From assembly GCF_000381985.1 (NCBI RefSeq), contig NZ_KB907338.1, positions 248,001 through 312,000 of the forward strand: 64,000 nt of DNA, read 5' to 3'. Shown one piece after another: positions 43,014-52,410 of this stretch. The notes beneath the pieces were generated by a model that was not told the origin of the DNA, did not search any database, and was given only the letters and a program-made list of their open reading frames with translations. The position numbers and the translations under genes are program-made. The DNA comes from Novispirillum itersonii subsp. itersonii ATCC 12639 (GTDB taxonomy: Bacteria; Pseudomonadota; Alphaproteobacteria; Rhodospirillales; Rhodospirillaceae). The stretch's first letter is position 1. Each line of letters starts with the position of its first letter.

Positions 43014-43685
43014 TCAGAAGTCGTCTTCGTTCTCTTCCTGCTTCACCGGGCTGGTGCGCAGGAAGGCGGGCACGGCTTCGTCAACGCGCTCTTCATGGCG
43101 GTCACGTTCCGGTGCCTGTTCCGCTTCGGTGGCATAATCGACCTGCGGGGCAACCACCACACCGGCGCGGCGCGGCGCCAGGGCGATTTCCTTTTCCAGA
43201 TCCATTTCCGAACACAGCCCCAGCGTCACCGGGTTGCGCGCCTTGATGTTGGCGGCATTCCAGTGCGACTTATCGCGCACGGTGCTGATGGTCGGCTTGG
43301 TGGTGCCGATCAGCTTGGAAATCTGGGCGTCGGTCAGTTCCGGATGGTGCTTCAGCAGCCATGCGATGGCGTCGGGGCGGTCATGACGCTTGGACACCGG
43401 GGTATAGCGGGCACCCTTGGCACGGGCCTGCGGGCGCGGAATGTCAGACGCGCTGAGCACCAGACGGTAGCGCGAGTCCTTCTCGCAGCGCTCCAGTTCC
43501 TGCTTGGTCAGCTGGCCGTTGGCCAGCGGGTCGAGCCCGACGATCCCGGTGGCGACTTCGCCATCGGCAATGGCCTGCACCTCAAGTTCATGCATACCGC
43601 AGAACGCGGCGATCTGTTCGAAGGTCAGAGCGGTGTTTTCCACCAGCCAGACGGCCGTTGCCTTCGGCATGAGCGGCAGCGCCAT
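43014..43685 (-). CDS. trcR: TrcR-type cell-cycle regulator (DUF1013)
   Basis: A 223-residue protein of an alphaproteobacteria-restricted family. It starts ALPLMPKATAVWLVENTALTFEQIAAFCGMHELEVQAIADGE, with a second helix-turn-helix-like part (TDAQISKLIGTTKPTISTVRDKSHWNAANIKARNPV) and an acidic tail (EENEDDF). It is a helix-turn-helix protein annotated as a cell-cycle transcriptional regulator. Its length is typical. It supports the taxonomic placement of the window. Confidence 0.93.
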   Translation of the reverse strand: MALPLMPKATAVWLVENTALTFEQIAAFCGMHELEVQAIADGEVATGIVGLDPLANGQLTKQELERCEKDSRYRLVLSASDIPRPQARAKGARYTPVSKRHDRPDAIAWLLKHHPELTDAQISKLIGTTKPTISTVRDKSHWNAANIKARNPVTLGLCSEMDLEKEIALAPRRAGVVVAPQVDYATEAEQAPERDRHEERVDEAVPAFLRTSPVKQEENEDDF

Positions 43686-43922
43686 GTCACAATCCCTTTC
43701 GGAAAAAACCCGTAAACATATTCAGATCTGATCCTTTACGGTAAATCGCGCTTTCAAACAAGGGTTGCGATGGGGCATCAAGGGGAAAACAGCCTGTTTA
43801 TGCGGGTTTGCGGGGGGCAAAAATTTTTGTCTGCCTGCACTGTGTCTTAACCGGGGGGCCTGCTGAGGAAGGAGATCAGATATCCGGCGCAGCCCGGATG
43901 AACGGGCGCGCCGGTGCGGGCG
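43686..43922. other. Intergenic region upstream of trcR
   Basis: The 237 bases include AT-rich stretches (AAACATATTCAGATC, 43713-43727; GCAAAAATTTTTGTC, 43817-43831, a palindromic AAAAATTTTT). It holds the trcR promoter; no gene is visible. Confidence 0.35.
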
Positions 43923-44945
43923 TCAATCCACCGTCAGCACGATTTTGCCGATGTGGGTGCTGCTTTCCATCATCGCATGGGCGGCGGCGGCCTGATCCAG
44001 CGGGAAGGTGGCGTGGATCTGCGGCTTCAGCCTGCCGGCTTCAATCAGCGGCCAGACGGTGGCCCGCAGGCCTGCGGCCATCCGCGCTTTGTTGGCCACC
44101 GGCTGCGGGCGCAGGGTCGAGCCGAGCAGCGACAGGCGCTTCAGCATCACCGGCATCATATCAATCTGGATCTTTGAGCCGTTGAGGAAGGCGATATTCA
44201 CATGCCGTCCTTCCACCGCCATCACTTTCAGGTCGCGGCCGATGTAATCGCCGCCGACCATATCCAGCACCACATCGGCGGTCAGTCCGGCTTCCTTAAA
44301 GACCGCGACGTAATCTTCCTCGCGGTAATTGATGGCCCGCTCGGCCCCCAGCGCGATACAGGCGGCGCACTTTTCGGCACTGCCAGCGGTGACGGTCACC
44401 CGGGCCCCCAGCGCGGTGGCAAGCTGAATGGCGGTGGTGCCGATGCCCGAAGATCCGCCGTGGATCAGCAGGCTTTCCCCGGCTTTCAGGGCGGCGCGCT
44501 CAAACACATTGTGCCAGACGGTGAACAGGGTTTCCGGCAGGGCGGCGGCCTCGGTCAGCGACAGACCCGCCGGAACCGGCAGGCACAGCGGTGCGGCGGC
44601 GATGGCATGGCTGGCGTAACCGCCGCCGGTCAGCAGGGCGCAGACGGTATCGCCAACCTGCGGCGAGGTCACATCCGGCCCGGTGGCGATCACCGTGCCC
44701 GCCACTTCCAGCCCCGGCAGATCGGACGCGCCGGGCGGCGGCGGATAGCTGCCCTGCCGCTGGATTACATCGGGCCGGTTGACCCCGGCGGCGGCCACCG
44801 CGATCAGCACCTCGCCCGGCCCCGGCTGGGGCATCGGCCGTTCCGCCGGCACCAGAACCTCCGGCCCGCCGGGACCGGCGATGGTGACGCACCGAAGGGC
44901 CGGGGGGATGGTCGGGGGGATGGCGGGCATGGCGGTCTGGGGCAT
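43923..44945 (-). CDS. NAD(P)H:quinone oxidoreductase, PIG3/Qor type
   Basis: A 340-residue zinc-less medium-chain dehydrogenase: catalytic-domain motif VNRPDVIQRQGSYPPPPGASDLPGLEVAG, then nucleotide-binding GGSSGIGTTAIQLATALGA and DMVGGDYIGRDL. The PPPPGASD-LPGLE region matches the TP53I3/PIG3 branch, which reduces quinones with NADPH. ATG 44945 with GGGAGA upstream is the start; a much longer open frame upstream is rejected. Its divergent neighbour is a DUF1192 protein. Confidence 0.9.
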   Translation of the reverse strand: MPQTAMPAIPPTIPPALRCVTIAGPGGPEVLVPAERPMPQPGPGEVLIAVAAAGVNRPDVIQRQGSYPPPPGASDLPGLEVAGTVIATGPDVTSPQVGDTVCALLTGGGYASHAIAAAPLCLPVPAGLSLTEAAALPETLFTVWHNVFERAALKAGESLLIHGGSSGIGTTAIQLATALGARVTVTAGSAEKCAACIALGAERAINYREEDYVAVFKEAGLTADVVLDMVGGDYIGRDLKVMAVEGRHVNIAFLNGSKIQIDMMPVMLKRLSLLGSTLRPQPVANKARMAAGLRATVWPLIEAGRLKPQIHATFPLDQAAAAHAMMESSTHIGKIVLTVD

Positions 44946-45057
44946 GGCGGATGTCTCCCGGCGCTGCGGAACAGTCTGAAAAGCTTGCCAGACAGTCTCT
45001 GACCCGGCACCCTTGAAGGCAAGACTCTTTTCTGGCGGATGCCTGCGGGAGATGACA

Positions 45058-45270
45058 ATGGACACCGACGACCTTGATCCGCCCCGCCCGGTGGCGGGCA
45101 GCTTTCTGGGGGCCACCCCGGCGGAAAAGCGTGATCTTGAGGTGATGGGGCTGGAGCAGCTGAACGAGTACATCGCCGGGCTGGAGGCGGAGATTGCCCG
45201 CGCCCGCGACGCGATTGCCCGTAAGACCAGCGCCCGCAGCGCCGCCGAAGCGTTTTTTAAACCCCGCTGA
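45058..45270 (+). CDS. DUF1192 small coiled-coil protein
   Basis: A 70-residue acidic protein: DLDPPRPVAGSFLGATPAEKRDLEVMGLEQLNEYIAGLEAEIARAR, a coiled coil ending AAEAFFKPR. This matches the short DUF1192 family found in alphaproteobacteria; function is unknown. ATG 45058 fits the GGGAG site better than ATG 45052. It is followed 56 bases later by bdhA, so cotranscription is possible. Confidence 0.8.
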   Translation: MDTDDLDPPRPVAGSFLGATPAEKRDLEVMGLEQLNEYIAGLEAEIARARDAIARKTSARSAAEAFFKPR

Positions 45271-45326
45271 CCGGGGACACAGGGTTTCAGGCCCCGCCGG
45301 TCGGGGCAGTGCAGGAGAGAGAAACG

Positions 45327-46109
45327 ATGCTGAAAGGCAAAAGCGCGGTTGTCACCGGATCCACCAGCGGCATCGGTCTGGGCATTGCCCGGTCGCTGGC
45401 GGCGCAGGGGGCCAATGTGATGATCAACGGCTTCGGCGACCCGGCTGATCTGGAACGGCTGCGGGCGTCGATGGAAAAAGAGTTTAAGGTCGATGTGCGG
45501 TTTAATGCGGGGGACCTGTCGCAGGGGGATGCCTGCTCGACCCTGATCGCCGAGACCGAAGCCGCCTTTGGGCGGGTGGATATTCTGGTCAACAATGTCG
45601 GCATCCAGCACGTCGCCCCGACGCAGGATTTTCCGGTGGCGAAGTGGGATGCGATTCTGGCGATCAATCTGTCGTCGTATTTCCACACCATCCGCGCCGC
45701 CCTGCCGGGCATGCAGGCGCGGGGCTGGGGGCGCATCATCAACACCGCCTCGGTGCATGGGCTGGTGGGGTCGATCCACAAGGCGGCCTATGTGGCGGCC
45801 AAACATGGCGTGGTCGGCCTGACCAAGGTGGTGGCGCTGGAAAATGCCGAGGCCAACATCACCTGCAACGCCATCTGCCCCGGTTGGGTCAAGACCCCGC
45901 TGGTGCAGCCGCAGATCGAGGCCCGCGCCGCCCTTGTCGGCGGCAACCTGCTGGATGGCGAACGGTCGCTGGTCGGTGAAAAACAGCCGTCAAAGCGCTT
46001 TTCCACCCCGGAAGACATCGGGGCGCTGGCAGCCTTCCTGTGTTCGGAAGCCGCCCACAACATCACCGGCACCACCCTGCCGGTGGATGGCGGCTGGACC
46101 GCGCAGTAA
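45327..46109 (+). CDS. bdhA: 3-Hydroxybutyrate dehydrogenase
   Basis: A 260-residue short-chain dehydrogenase oxidising 3-hydroxybutyrate to acetoacetate with NAD. NAD site GSTSGIGLGIARSLAAQGA; catalytic Ser in INTASVHGL and Tyr-x3-Lys in HKAAYVAAKHGVVGLTK; NAICPGWVKTPLVQPQI is characteristic of this enzyme. GGAGAGAG precedes the ATG at a normal distance. It is probably part of polyhydroxybutyrate breakdown. Confidence 0.94.
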   Translation: MLKGKSAVVTGSTSGIGLGIARSLAAQGANVMINGFGDPADLERLRASMEKEFKVDVRFNAGDLSQGDACSTLIAETEAAFGRVDILVNNVGIQHVAPTQDFPVAKWDAILAINLSSYFHTIRAALPGMQARGWGRIINTASVHGLVGSIHKAAYVAAKHGVVGLTKVVALENAEANITCNAICPGWVKTPLVQPQIEARAALVGGNLLDGERSLVGEKQPSKRFSTPEDIGALAAFLCSEAAHNITGTTLPVDGGWTAQ

Positions 46110-46128
46110 GCAGCAGCCCCCGGTTTAA

Positions 46129-46168
46129 CAAAAGCAGGCGGCGGAGCGATGGCCCCGCCGCCTGTTTC
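46129..46168. terminator. Terminator between bdhA and tldD (convergent)
   Basis: CAGGCGGCGG (46135-46144) pairs perfectly with CCGCCGCCTG (46155-46164), with A-rich and T-rich flanks. Confidence 0.85.
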
Positions 46169-46220
46169 CTGTCATGGATCTTGTGGAGAGGGCCGTGCCG
46201 GCCCGCTGTTTTAGGGGCTG

Positions 46221-47651
46221 TTAAACACTGGTGCCGCCGACGGTCAGCAGGTCAACCTTCAGGGTCGGCTGGCCGACGCCGCAGGCCACGCCCTGACCGT
46301 CCTTGCCGCAGGTGCCGATACCGGGGTCCAGCGCCATATCGTTGCCGATCATCGAGACCCGGGTCAGCACGTCCGGCCCGTTGCCGATCAGGGTCGCCCC
46401 CTTGACCGGGGCAGTGATTTTGCCGTCTTCGATCAGATAGGCTTCGGTGCAGGAGAACACAAACTTCCCTGACACGATATCCACCTGCCCGCCGCCGAAA
46501 TTCACTGCGTACAGGCCCTTTTTGACGCTGCCGAGAATATCTTTCGGGTCATCCTTACCCCCCAGCATGAAGGTATTGGTCATGCGGGGCAGCGGCTTGT
46601 GGGCGTAAGACTGACGGCGGCCATTGCCGGTCGGCTTCATGCCCATCAGGCGGGCATTCATCCGGTCAAACAGATAGCCGGTCAGGATCCCGTCTTCGAT
46701 CAGCACAGTGCGGCTGCTGGGGGTGCCTTCATCATCAATCGTCAGCGACCCGCGCCGGTCGGGCAGGGTGCCGTCATCCACCACCGTTACGCCGGGGGCG
46801 GCCACCCGCTTGCCGAGCAGCCCTGAAAATGCCGAGGTCTTCTTGCGGTTGAAGTCGCCTTCCAGCCCGTGGCCGACGGCTTCGTGCAGCAGCACGCCCG
46901 GCCAGCCGGGGCCCAGCACCACCGGCATTTCGCCTGCCGGGGCGTCGATGCTGTCCAGATTGACCAGCGCCTGCCGCAGGGCTTCATCCGTGGCGGCCTT
47001 CCAGGTCGCCTCATCAAGGATCATGTCAAAGCCGGTGCGGCCGCCAAGGCCGTGGGTGCCGGTCTCAAGGCGCCCGCCATGTTCGACCATTACCGTCACG
47101 TTCAGGCGCACCAGCGGGCGGATGTCCGCCGCAGCGCCATCCGCGCGCAGGATATGCACCGCCTGCCACGATCCGACGACCGATGCCATCACCTGCTTGA
47201 CGCGCGGGTCGCGGCTGCGGGCATAGGCGTCGATTTCCGACAGCAGTTTGACCTTGGTTTCAAACGGCACCGGGGCAATCGGGTTGAGATCGGTATACAG
47301 CGCCTGATTGGTCCCCACCGGCCCGGCTGCCAGTGTGCCGGAATGGCCGCCGCGCACCGCCTTCACGGTTTCGGCGGCGCGCTCGATTGAGGCGTTATCA
47401 AGCGTGGAGGCATGGGCATAGCCCGCCGTCTCGCCCGCCACCGCCCGCAGGCCGAAACCCTGTGCGGTGTCGAAGGTGGCAGAGCGGATCTTGCCGTCAT
47501 CAAGGCTGACTGCTTCAGACTGACGGTATTCCAGATACAGCTCGCCGTCGTCCATGCCCTCCAGCGCCGACGTCAGGGAGCGCAGCGCCCCGTCTTTGTC
47601 CAGTCCGGCACGGGTGAAGAACAGATCTTCTGTAACGGCGAGGTCAGCCAT
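46221..47651 (-). CDS. tldD: TldD metalloprotease subunit
   Basis: A 476-residue protein with the zinc motif HEAVGHGLEGDFNRK and the C-terminal pattern VRVSMIGND-type, GTCGKDGQGVACGVGQP. TldD and TldE form a heterodimer that degrades unfolded peptides and trims some RiPP leaders (microcin B17, pantocin). tldE/pmbA is not in the window. It is monocistronic. Confidence 0.95.
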   Translation of the reverse strand: MADLAVTEDLFFTRAGLDKDGALRSLTSALEGMDDGELYLEYRQSEAVSLDDGKIRSATFDTAQGFGLRAVAGETAGYAHASTLDNASIERAAETVKAVRGGHSGTLAAGPVGTNQALYTDLNPIAPVPFETKVKLLSEIDAYARSRDPRVKQVMASVVGSWQAVHILRADGAAADIRPLVRLNVTVMVEHGGRLETGTHGLGGRTGFDMILDEATWKAATDEALRQALVNLDSIDAPAGEMPVVLGPGWPGVLLHEAVGHGLEGDFNRKKTSAFSGLLGKRVAAPGVTVVDDGTLPDRRGSLTIDDEGTPSSRTVLIEDGILTGYLFDRMNARLMGMKPTGNGRRQSYAHKPLPRMTNTFMLGGKDDPKDILGSVKKGLYAVNFGGGQVDIVSGKFVFSCTEAYLIEDGKITAPVKGATLIGNGPDVLTRVSMIGNDMALDPGIGTCGKDGQGVACGVGQPTLKVDLLTVGGTSV

Positions 47652-47787
47652 GCGGCGCTCCTACTCCTGTGGGCGGTTGTACCTTCACGTAAGGTCAGCC
47701 CCGGCGGTCCGCAACCGCAGCCGACGGGGAGGTCTGGCACTATGGAGCCTTTCCAGAGGCCTGACCAGTGTTTCCCGGTGCGGCCCG

Positions 47788-48714
47788 TTATTCTGCGGCG
47801 ATGGAGGCAGGCGAAGCCGTCGCCGGGGCCAGTGCGGCGCACAGCCAGTCGATGAACACCCGCAGGCGCGGCAGGCGGTGCCGCCCCGGCGGATACAGCA
47901 CCGACAGCGGCATGGCCGGGGGGCGGAACCCGGACAGAACCTCGGTCATCTGGCCGGAGGCGATCAGCGGGTCAAGGTGATAGCGCGGCCCCTGCACCAG
48001 ACCATACCCGGCGACGCCGCTGGCGATATAGGCCCCGGCATCACTGACCGTCACGGTGACTGGCGGGCTGGCGTGGCTGAGGATGCCGCCTTCAACAAAG
48101 TCGAGGTCATAGGGGCGGCCGGTGCGGCTGGACAGGTAACCGACCATGCGGTGACCGCTGCCGATCTCCTGCGGGGTCAGCGGGGTGCCGTGGCGCTTCA
48201 GGTAGTCCGGGCTGGCGGCGGTGATCTGTTCCAGCACCCCGACCGGGCGGCAGACCAGTGAGGTGTCGCTGATATCCCCGGCCCGCAGCACGCAGTCGAC
48301 CCCTTCGCGGATCAGATCGACGGTGCGGTCACGTACCCCCAGTTCCAGCGTGATGTCGGGGTAGCGGCGGGTGAACTCAGGCAGGGCCGGGATCACCAGA
48401 AGCCGCCCGAGGGCGCCGGGCATATCCACCCGCAGCCGCCCTTTCGGCAGGGTCCGCCCGGCGCGGAAGGTGGCTTCCGTGTCCTCAAGATCCCCCAGAA
48501 TCACCTGACAGCGCTGGAAGTACAGATCCCCGTCCAGCGTCAGGCTGACGTGGCGGGTGGTCCGGTTCAGCAGCCGGACTCCCAGCCGGGCCTCAAGCTG
48601 CTGCACCGCCTGCGTGGCGGCGGCCCGGGGCACACCCATCAGCGTCGCGGCGCGGCTGTAGCTGCCCTGCGTCACCACCTGAACGAAAATCTGCATCGCC
48701 TGAATACGGTCCAT
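47788..48714 (-). CDS. LysR-family regulator
   Basis: A 308-residue regulator: MDRIQAMQIFVQVVTQGSYSRAATLMGVPRAAATQAVQQLEARLGVRLLNRTTRHVSLT is the wHTH of the YafC/DsdC-like group; the sensor domain follows. It is divergent from the aldo/keto reductase gene (155-base gap), its likely target. Confidence 0.92.
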   Translation of the reverse strand: MDRIQAMQIFVQVVTQGSYSRAATLMGVPRAAATQAVQQLEARLGVRLLNRTTRHVSLTLDGDLYFQRCQVILGDLEDTEATFRAGRTLPKGRLRVDMPGALGRLLVIPALPEFTRRYPDITLELGVRDRTVDLIREGVDCVLRAGDISDTSLVCRPVGVLEQITAASPDYLKRHGTPLTPQEIGSGHRMVGYLSSRTGRPYDLDFVEGGILSHASPPVTVTVSDAGAYIASGVAGYGLVQGPRYHLDPLIASGQMTEVLSGFRPPAMPLSVLYPPGRHRLPRLRVFIDWLCAALAPATASPASIAAE

Positions 48715-48869
48715 GATCCTTCACCTGTATCCGTACCGAGATTAGAACCTGTTTTTGAATAATGCGGAACGCTTTCTGAGATTTATCGTCCCGACGGTAA
48801 CAGTCACTGTGATGGCCGGATCCGGGGGTGTTCCCCGGCCCCCTGACTGACAGTGCAGGAGGTTTACCA

Positions 48870-49865
48870 ATGCACATCCGTACTCTTGGCCCGTCCGGCC
48901 CGCAGGTTTCCGCCATCGGGCTGGGCTGCATGGGCATGACCGACTTCTATTCCACCGGGCAGGACCGCGCCGAGGCTGCCGCCACCCTTCACCGTGCGGT
49001 GGAACAGGGCATCACCCTGTTTGACACCGCTGATATGTACGGCCCGTTCACCAACGAGGATCTTCTGGGGGAAGTCCTCGCCCCGCACCGTGACCGGGTG
49101 TTTCTGGCCACCAAGTTCGGCATCCTGCGGGATCCGGCCCGCCCGCAGCACCGGGGTGTCAGCGGGCATCCTGACTATGTCCGCCAGTCGGTGGAAGGCA
49201 GCCTGCGCCGCCTGCGCACCGACCGGATTGATCTGTACTACCAGCACCGCATCGACCCGGCGGTGCCGGTGGAAGACACTGTCGGGGCGCTGGCCGATCT
49301 GGTGGCGGATGGAAAAATCCGCTTTATCGGCCTGTCGGAGGCCGCCACTGACACCATCCGCCGGGCCCATGCGGTGCACCCGGTCACGGCGGTGCAGAGT
49401 GAATATTCTCTCTGGACCCGTGACCCGGAAGAAACCGGTGTGCTGGCGACCTGTGCGGCGCTGGGCATCGGGTTTGTGCCCTATTCCCCGCTGGGGCGCG
49501 GCTTCCTGACCGGGGAGCTGAAAAGCCCGGACGATTTCGCCCCGGATGATTACCGCCGTCACAGTCCCCGTTTTCAGGGGGAAAACTTCCTCCGCAATCT
49601 GCATCTGGTGGAGGCCCTGCGGCAGATGGCCGCCCGGCGCGGGGTTTCGGCATCACAGCTTGCTCTGGCGTGGGTGCTGGCACAGGGGCCGCATGTGGTT
49701 CCCATTCCCGGCACCAAACGCCGCCGCTGGCTTGACGAGAACGTCGCCGCCGTTGCCCTGACCCTGACGGCGGAAGAGCGTGCCGGGCTGGAGGCAGCGT
49801 TTCCCCTGCGGGCTGCCGCCGGAGACCGCTACCCCGCCGAGTCCATGGGGACGGTCAACCGCTGA
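48870..49865 (+). CDS. Aldo/keto reductase
   Basis: A 331-residue NADPH-dependent oxidoreductase of the AKR13/YakC type: [20 protein letters not shown], catalytic Asp/Tyr in [21 protein letters not shown], Lys in FLATKFGI, His in [10 protein letters not shown], and [20 protein letters not shown] lies 9 bases upstream of ATG 48870. Divergent from a LysR gene. Confidence 0.94.
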   Translation: MHIRTLGPSGPQVSAIGLGCMGMTDFYSTGQDRAEAAATLHRAVEQGITLFDTADMYGPFTNEDLLGEVLAPHRDRVFLATKFGILRDPARPQHRGVSGHPDYVRQSVEGSLRRLRTDRIDLYYQHRIDPAVPVEDTVGALADLVADGKIRFIGLSEAATDTIRRAHAVHPVTAVQSEYSLWTRDPEETGVLATCAALGIGFVPYSPLGRGFLTGELKSPDDFAPDDYRRHSPRFQGENFLRNLHLVEALRQMAARRGVSASQLALAWVLAQGPHVVPIPGTKRRRWLDENVAAVALTLTAEERAGLEAAFPLRAAAGDRYPAESMGTVNR

Positions 49866-49892
49866 CGTTGCTGGCCCCGGCTCCGGCCCCGG

Positions 49893-50837
49893 TCAGAACG
49901 TGTAGCTGATGCCCAGCATCCCGCTGACCATGGCATCGGCATCGACGATCGGGCTGTCGGTGTATTCCTTCGGCAGTCCGGTCACTTCGACCCCGGCATT
50001 CAGCCACCACGCCTTGTCAGAGGTCAGGGCATACCCCGCCGACAGCGAGGCGTGGGGCAGCAGGGCGGCCTTGGGGTCGTAGGCCCGGCGGTCGGCGCGG
50101 GCTTCGTCACTGCGGACGCCGACGTAATAGTCAACCAGACCGGCGCTCTGCCACATCAGGCCGACCCCGGCCCCCAGCCGCCAGCGGTTCCGTTCCAGTC
50201 CCCAGTCATAGCTCAGGTCAACGCTGCCGCCGTCATAGGCGTTGTTCAGCGCGGTGAGGTAGGTCAGGCTGACCGCCCCCAGCGGACTGGCATATTCAAG
50301 ACTGGCCCCGCCTTCGATGGCGGCTTTGCGGGTGTGAAGACCGCGCAGCATATCGCTGTCTTTTTGCTTGAACGGTTTGTCCTGATATCCGGCCAGCGCC
50401 TTGAGTGCCAGAGTGTCGCCGAAGGTGACGGCGGTGACGGCAAGGCCATCGCCGCCGATGTGCAGCCGCTCGCTGTCAAAGCTGATGATCGGCAGCGGTG
50501 AGACCTCGGTATCCTTACCTTTGTACAGGCTGGATGCAACGGCGGCCCCGGCACCGATGGTCCAGCTGCCGTCAAACCACGGATCTGTGGGGGCAGGCGG
50601 GGGCTGAAAAGACGGAAATGTCATCGGTGGCTGCTGCCCGGCCGGGGCAGGCTGACCGGGCTTGGCCGATGCGGCCTGCACGGGGGAGGCCAGCAGCAGC
50701 ACAATGGCTGCCACCAGCGCACCGACTCCGGTGGCCAGCAGAAGGCCCCCGGTCAGGGAGTGTCTGCTCCTGCCGGTGCGATCCGCCGCCGGGGGCAGGG
50801 TCATGAATCCGGGGGGCGTGGGGAGAGAAAGCGACAT
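49893..50837 (-). CDS. MipA/OmpV-family outer-membrane protein
   Basis: A 314-residue protein with a signal sequence late in a long N-terminus (LATGVGALVAAIVLLLASPVQAA, about residues 33-56), then an outer-membrane barrel of 10-12 strands: WTIGAGAAVASSLYKGKDTEVSPLPIISFD and VGVRSDEARADRRAYDP, ending in GMLGISYTF with terminal Phe. The family interacts with peptidoglycan enzymes and is often antibiotic- or osmotic-responsive. It lies downstream of an AraC gene, with direct repeats in its upstream region. Confidence 0.9.
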   Translation of the reverse strand: MSLSLPTPPGFMTLPPAADRTGRSRHSLTGGLLLATGVGALVAAIVLLLASPVQAASAKPGQPAPAGQQPPMTFPSFQPPPAPTDPWFDGSWTIGAGAAVASSLYKGKDTEVSPLPIISFDSERLHIGGDGLAVTAVTFGDTLALKALAGYQDKPFKQKDSDMLRGLHTRKAAIEGGASLEYASPLGAVSLTYLTALNNAYDGGSVDLSYDWGLERNRWRLGAGVGLMWQSAGLVDYYVGVRSDEARADRRAYDPKAALLPHASLSAGYALTSDKAWWLNAGVEVTGLPKEYTDSPIVDADAMVSGMLGISYTF

Positions 50838-50939
50838 GAAACTGTCCTTCGGAAATGATCCGTGAAAGCCGCTGACATCAACTGGAAGAGTGGGGTGGCT
50901 GATGTCGGGCCGGACAGTGCCGCAGAGGCAGACAGATGG

Positions 50940-51029
50940 CGTCCGGGATCATTTGTTCGGACGTCCAAACGGTTCTAATCGACGTCCGGATGGTCATCCG
51001 GACAGTGCGAATTTCGTCCGGATGGTCAT
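50940..51029 (-). promoter_or_regulatory. Direct repeats upstream of mipA, probable AraC-type operator
   Basis: CGTCCGGATGGTCAT occurs twice exactly (50983-50997 and 51015-51029), 32 bases apart, about three helical turns, with a degenerate third copy CGTCCGGGATCAT at 50940-50952. ATCCGGAC (50995-51002) and GTCCGGAT (51016-51023) form an inverted pair. The adjacent AraC-family protein is the obvious candidate binder. Confidence 0.65.
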
Positions 51030-51038
51030 TTTTTATTT

Positions 51039-51060
51039 AAAAATCAATATTTTGATTTTT
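51039..51060. terminator. AT-rich hairpin after the AraC gene
   Basis: AAAAATCAA (51039-51047) pairs with TTGATTTTT (51052-51060) across TATT, just after the AraC stop. Stem stability is low, so it may instead be a promoter element of mipA. Confidence 0.4.
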
Positions 51061-51066
51061 ATGGGG

Positions 51067-52272
51067 TCAGGCGCGTGCGGGCAGTCCGGCTTTCCGCCAT
51101 GCGCTGGGGGTGGTGCCGGTGTGTTTCTTGAAAGCGGCGTTGAAGGTGGACTTGGAATTGAATCCGACCTCCATGGCGATATCAAGAACGGTCCGGTCCG
51201 GGTCGGCCAGCAGCAGCCGGGTCGCATCTTCGACACGGTAGCCGTTGACGAAGTCGAAGAAATTGACCCCCAGATGCTGGTTCAGCACCGCAGACAGGGT
51301 GTTGGCCGATGTGCCTGCCCGCACCGCCAGCCGGGGCAGGGTCAGTAAAGGGTCAAGGTATGGCGAGTCCCGGCGCATTGCTTCCAGCAGCCGGGCGGCG
51401 ATGGCTGCCGCAGCATCAGGGTCGGGCAGGGGGCGGGACTCCGGCGCGGGCGGGTCCGCCGGGGCCTGGGGTGTGGAAGCCGGGGTCTGGGGGGCCGGGG
51501 CTGCGGGCACAGGCACGGCATCGTCGCTGCCGGTGAACAGAACGGGGGTTCGCAGCCCCCGGTACCCCAGCATGAAAACCATCAGAACCTGCATCAGGGT
51601 GACGGTCAAATCCAGCCAGCGAGAGGAATAGAGGTCAAGCAGCGCCCCGATCTGCGTGATGGCATAAATGCCGTAAACGGCGGTCAGGCACACCATGACC
51701 CAGCGCATCCAGTACAGCGGTGCGCCGCCGGTAGCCCCGAAATCCCGGCACAGCCGCCCGCTGAAACGGGCCAGCAGCCGCCAACCGTACAACGTGTAAG
51801 CGGTGGTCTGAACCAGCAGCCATACCACAAGGGTCAGGATGCAGGTCAGAAACAGGGTTTCATCGGCATCAGACAGGGTTCCGTCGTTGATGATCTGTAG
51901 CTTGGTGTCCGACGGCAGCAGCAGAATCGGCAGGTTGACGGCCATACTCAGCGGGACGTGGAACAGGTGGCGCCATGGATGACGGCTGGGTTCCCCGGCC
52001 AGAGCCTTCAGGTAGAGGATAACTGCCGGGGCCAGTGCAAATGTCAGCGGCAGAGTGACCAGAAACAGCCACGGGACACTGGCATACAGCTGCTGGCCTT
52101 CGATCACTCCTTCGCCCATGGTCAGGGCGGTTGCGATCAGGAAAACCTGAAGCCAGCGGTTTGCCGCATGGGCGCGTGGCCCCTCTGCCCGCAGCAGGCC
52201 GATGAAAAACAGGCTCTGTGCGATGCCGGTCAGGGCGATTGCGCTTTCGAGTTGGTCCGCCAGGGCAGTCAT
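51067..52272 (-). CDS. Membrane-linked AraC-family regulator
   Basis: A 401-residue protein: N-terminal half has seven hydrophobic helices (TGIAQSLFFIGLLRAEGPRA, WLQVFLIATALTM, VPWLFLVTLPLTFALAPAVIL and others); the C-terminal 105 residues form the AraC DNA-binding domain (YLDPLLTLPRLAVRAGTSANTLSAVLNQHLGVNFFDFVNGYRV, DIAMEVGFNSKSTFNAAFKKHTGTTPSAWR). A Pro/Ala-rich linker joins them (about 250-285). This is the layout of integral-membrane AraC regulators that sense a signal in the bilayer. It precedes mipA on the same strand. Confidence 0.88.
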   Translation of the reverse strand: MTALADQLESAIALTGIAQSLFFIGLLRAEGPRAHAANRWLQVFLIATALTMGEGVIEGQQLYASVPWLFLVTLPLTFALAPAVILYLKALAGEPSRHPWRHLFHVPLSMAVNLPILLLPSDTKLQIINDGTLSDADETLFLTCILTLVVWLLVQTTAYTLYGWRLLARFSGRLCRDFGATGGAPLYWMRWVMVCLTAVYGIYAITQIGALLDLYSSRWLDLTVTLMQVLMVFMLGYRGLRTPVLFTGSDDAVPVPAAPAPQTPASTPQAPADPPAPESRPLPDPDAAAAIAARLLEAMRRDSPYLDPLLTLPRLAVRAGTSANTLSAVLNQHLGVNFFDFVNGYRVEDATRLLLADPDRTVLDIAMEVGFNSKSTFNAAFKKHTGTTPSAWRKAGLPARA

Positions 52273-52369
52273 GATCCGGGATCCGCAGGGGCCGTTGGCT
52301 GTGGTCTGTCGGCGGCACTATACGGAAGGCAGAGGCGGAAAAACAGCGCCGAATGCGCAGGATGCAGAC
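52273..52369. other. Upstream region of the membrane AraC gene
   Basis: 97 bases up to the bidirectional terminator; AT content is modest and no clear promoter can be picked. Confidence 0.3.
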
Positions 52370-52410
52370 ACAAAACCGCCGGACTGGCTGGGCCGGTCCG
52401 GCGGTTTTGT
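52370..52410. terminator. Perfect 15-bp hairpin, bidirectional
   Basis: ACAAAACCGCCGGAC (52370-52384) pairs exactly with GTCCGGCGGTTTTGT (52396-52410). The flanking A/T runs allow termination in either direction. The remaining 52411-52580 stretch carries a second, looser inverted repeat (ACCGTCACC, 52516-52524 and GGTGACGGT, 52556-52564). Confidence 0.8.

Noticed and set aside
44946-45806. N-terminal extension of the quinone oxidoreductase frame to 627 residues
   Set aside because: The extension lies opposite the DUF1192 and bdhA genes and has no domain; the start at 44945 has a ribosome site and gives the normal family length.
46221-47651. TldD as maturation protease of the NHLP protein
   Set aside because: The two genes are 28 kb apart and TldD is a housekeeping gene in most proteobacteria; a link cannot be supported from the sequence.
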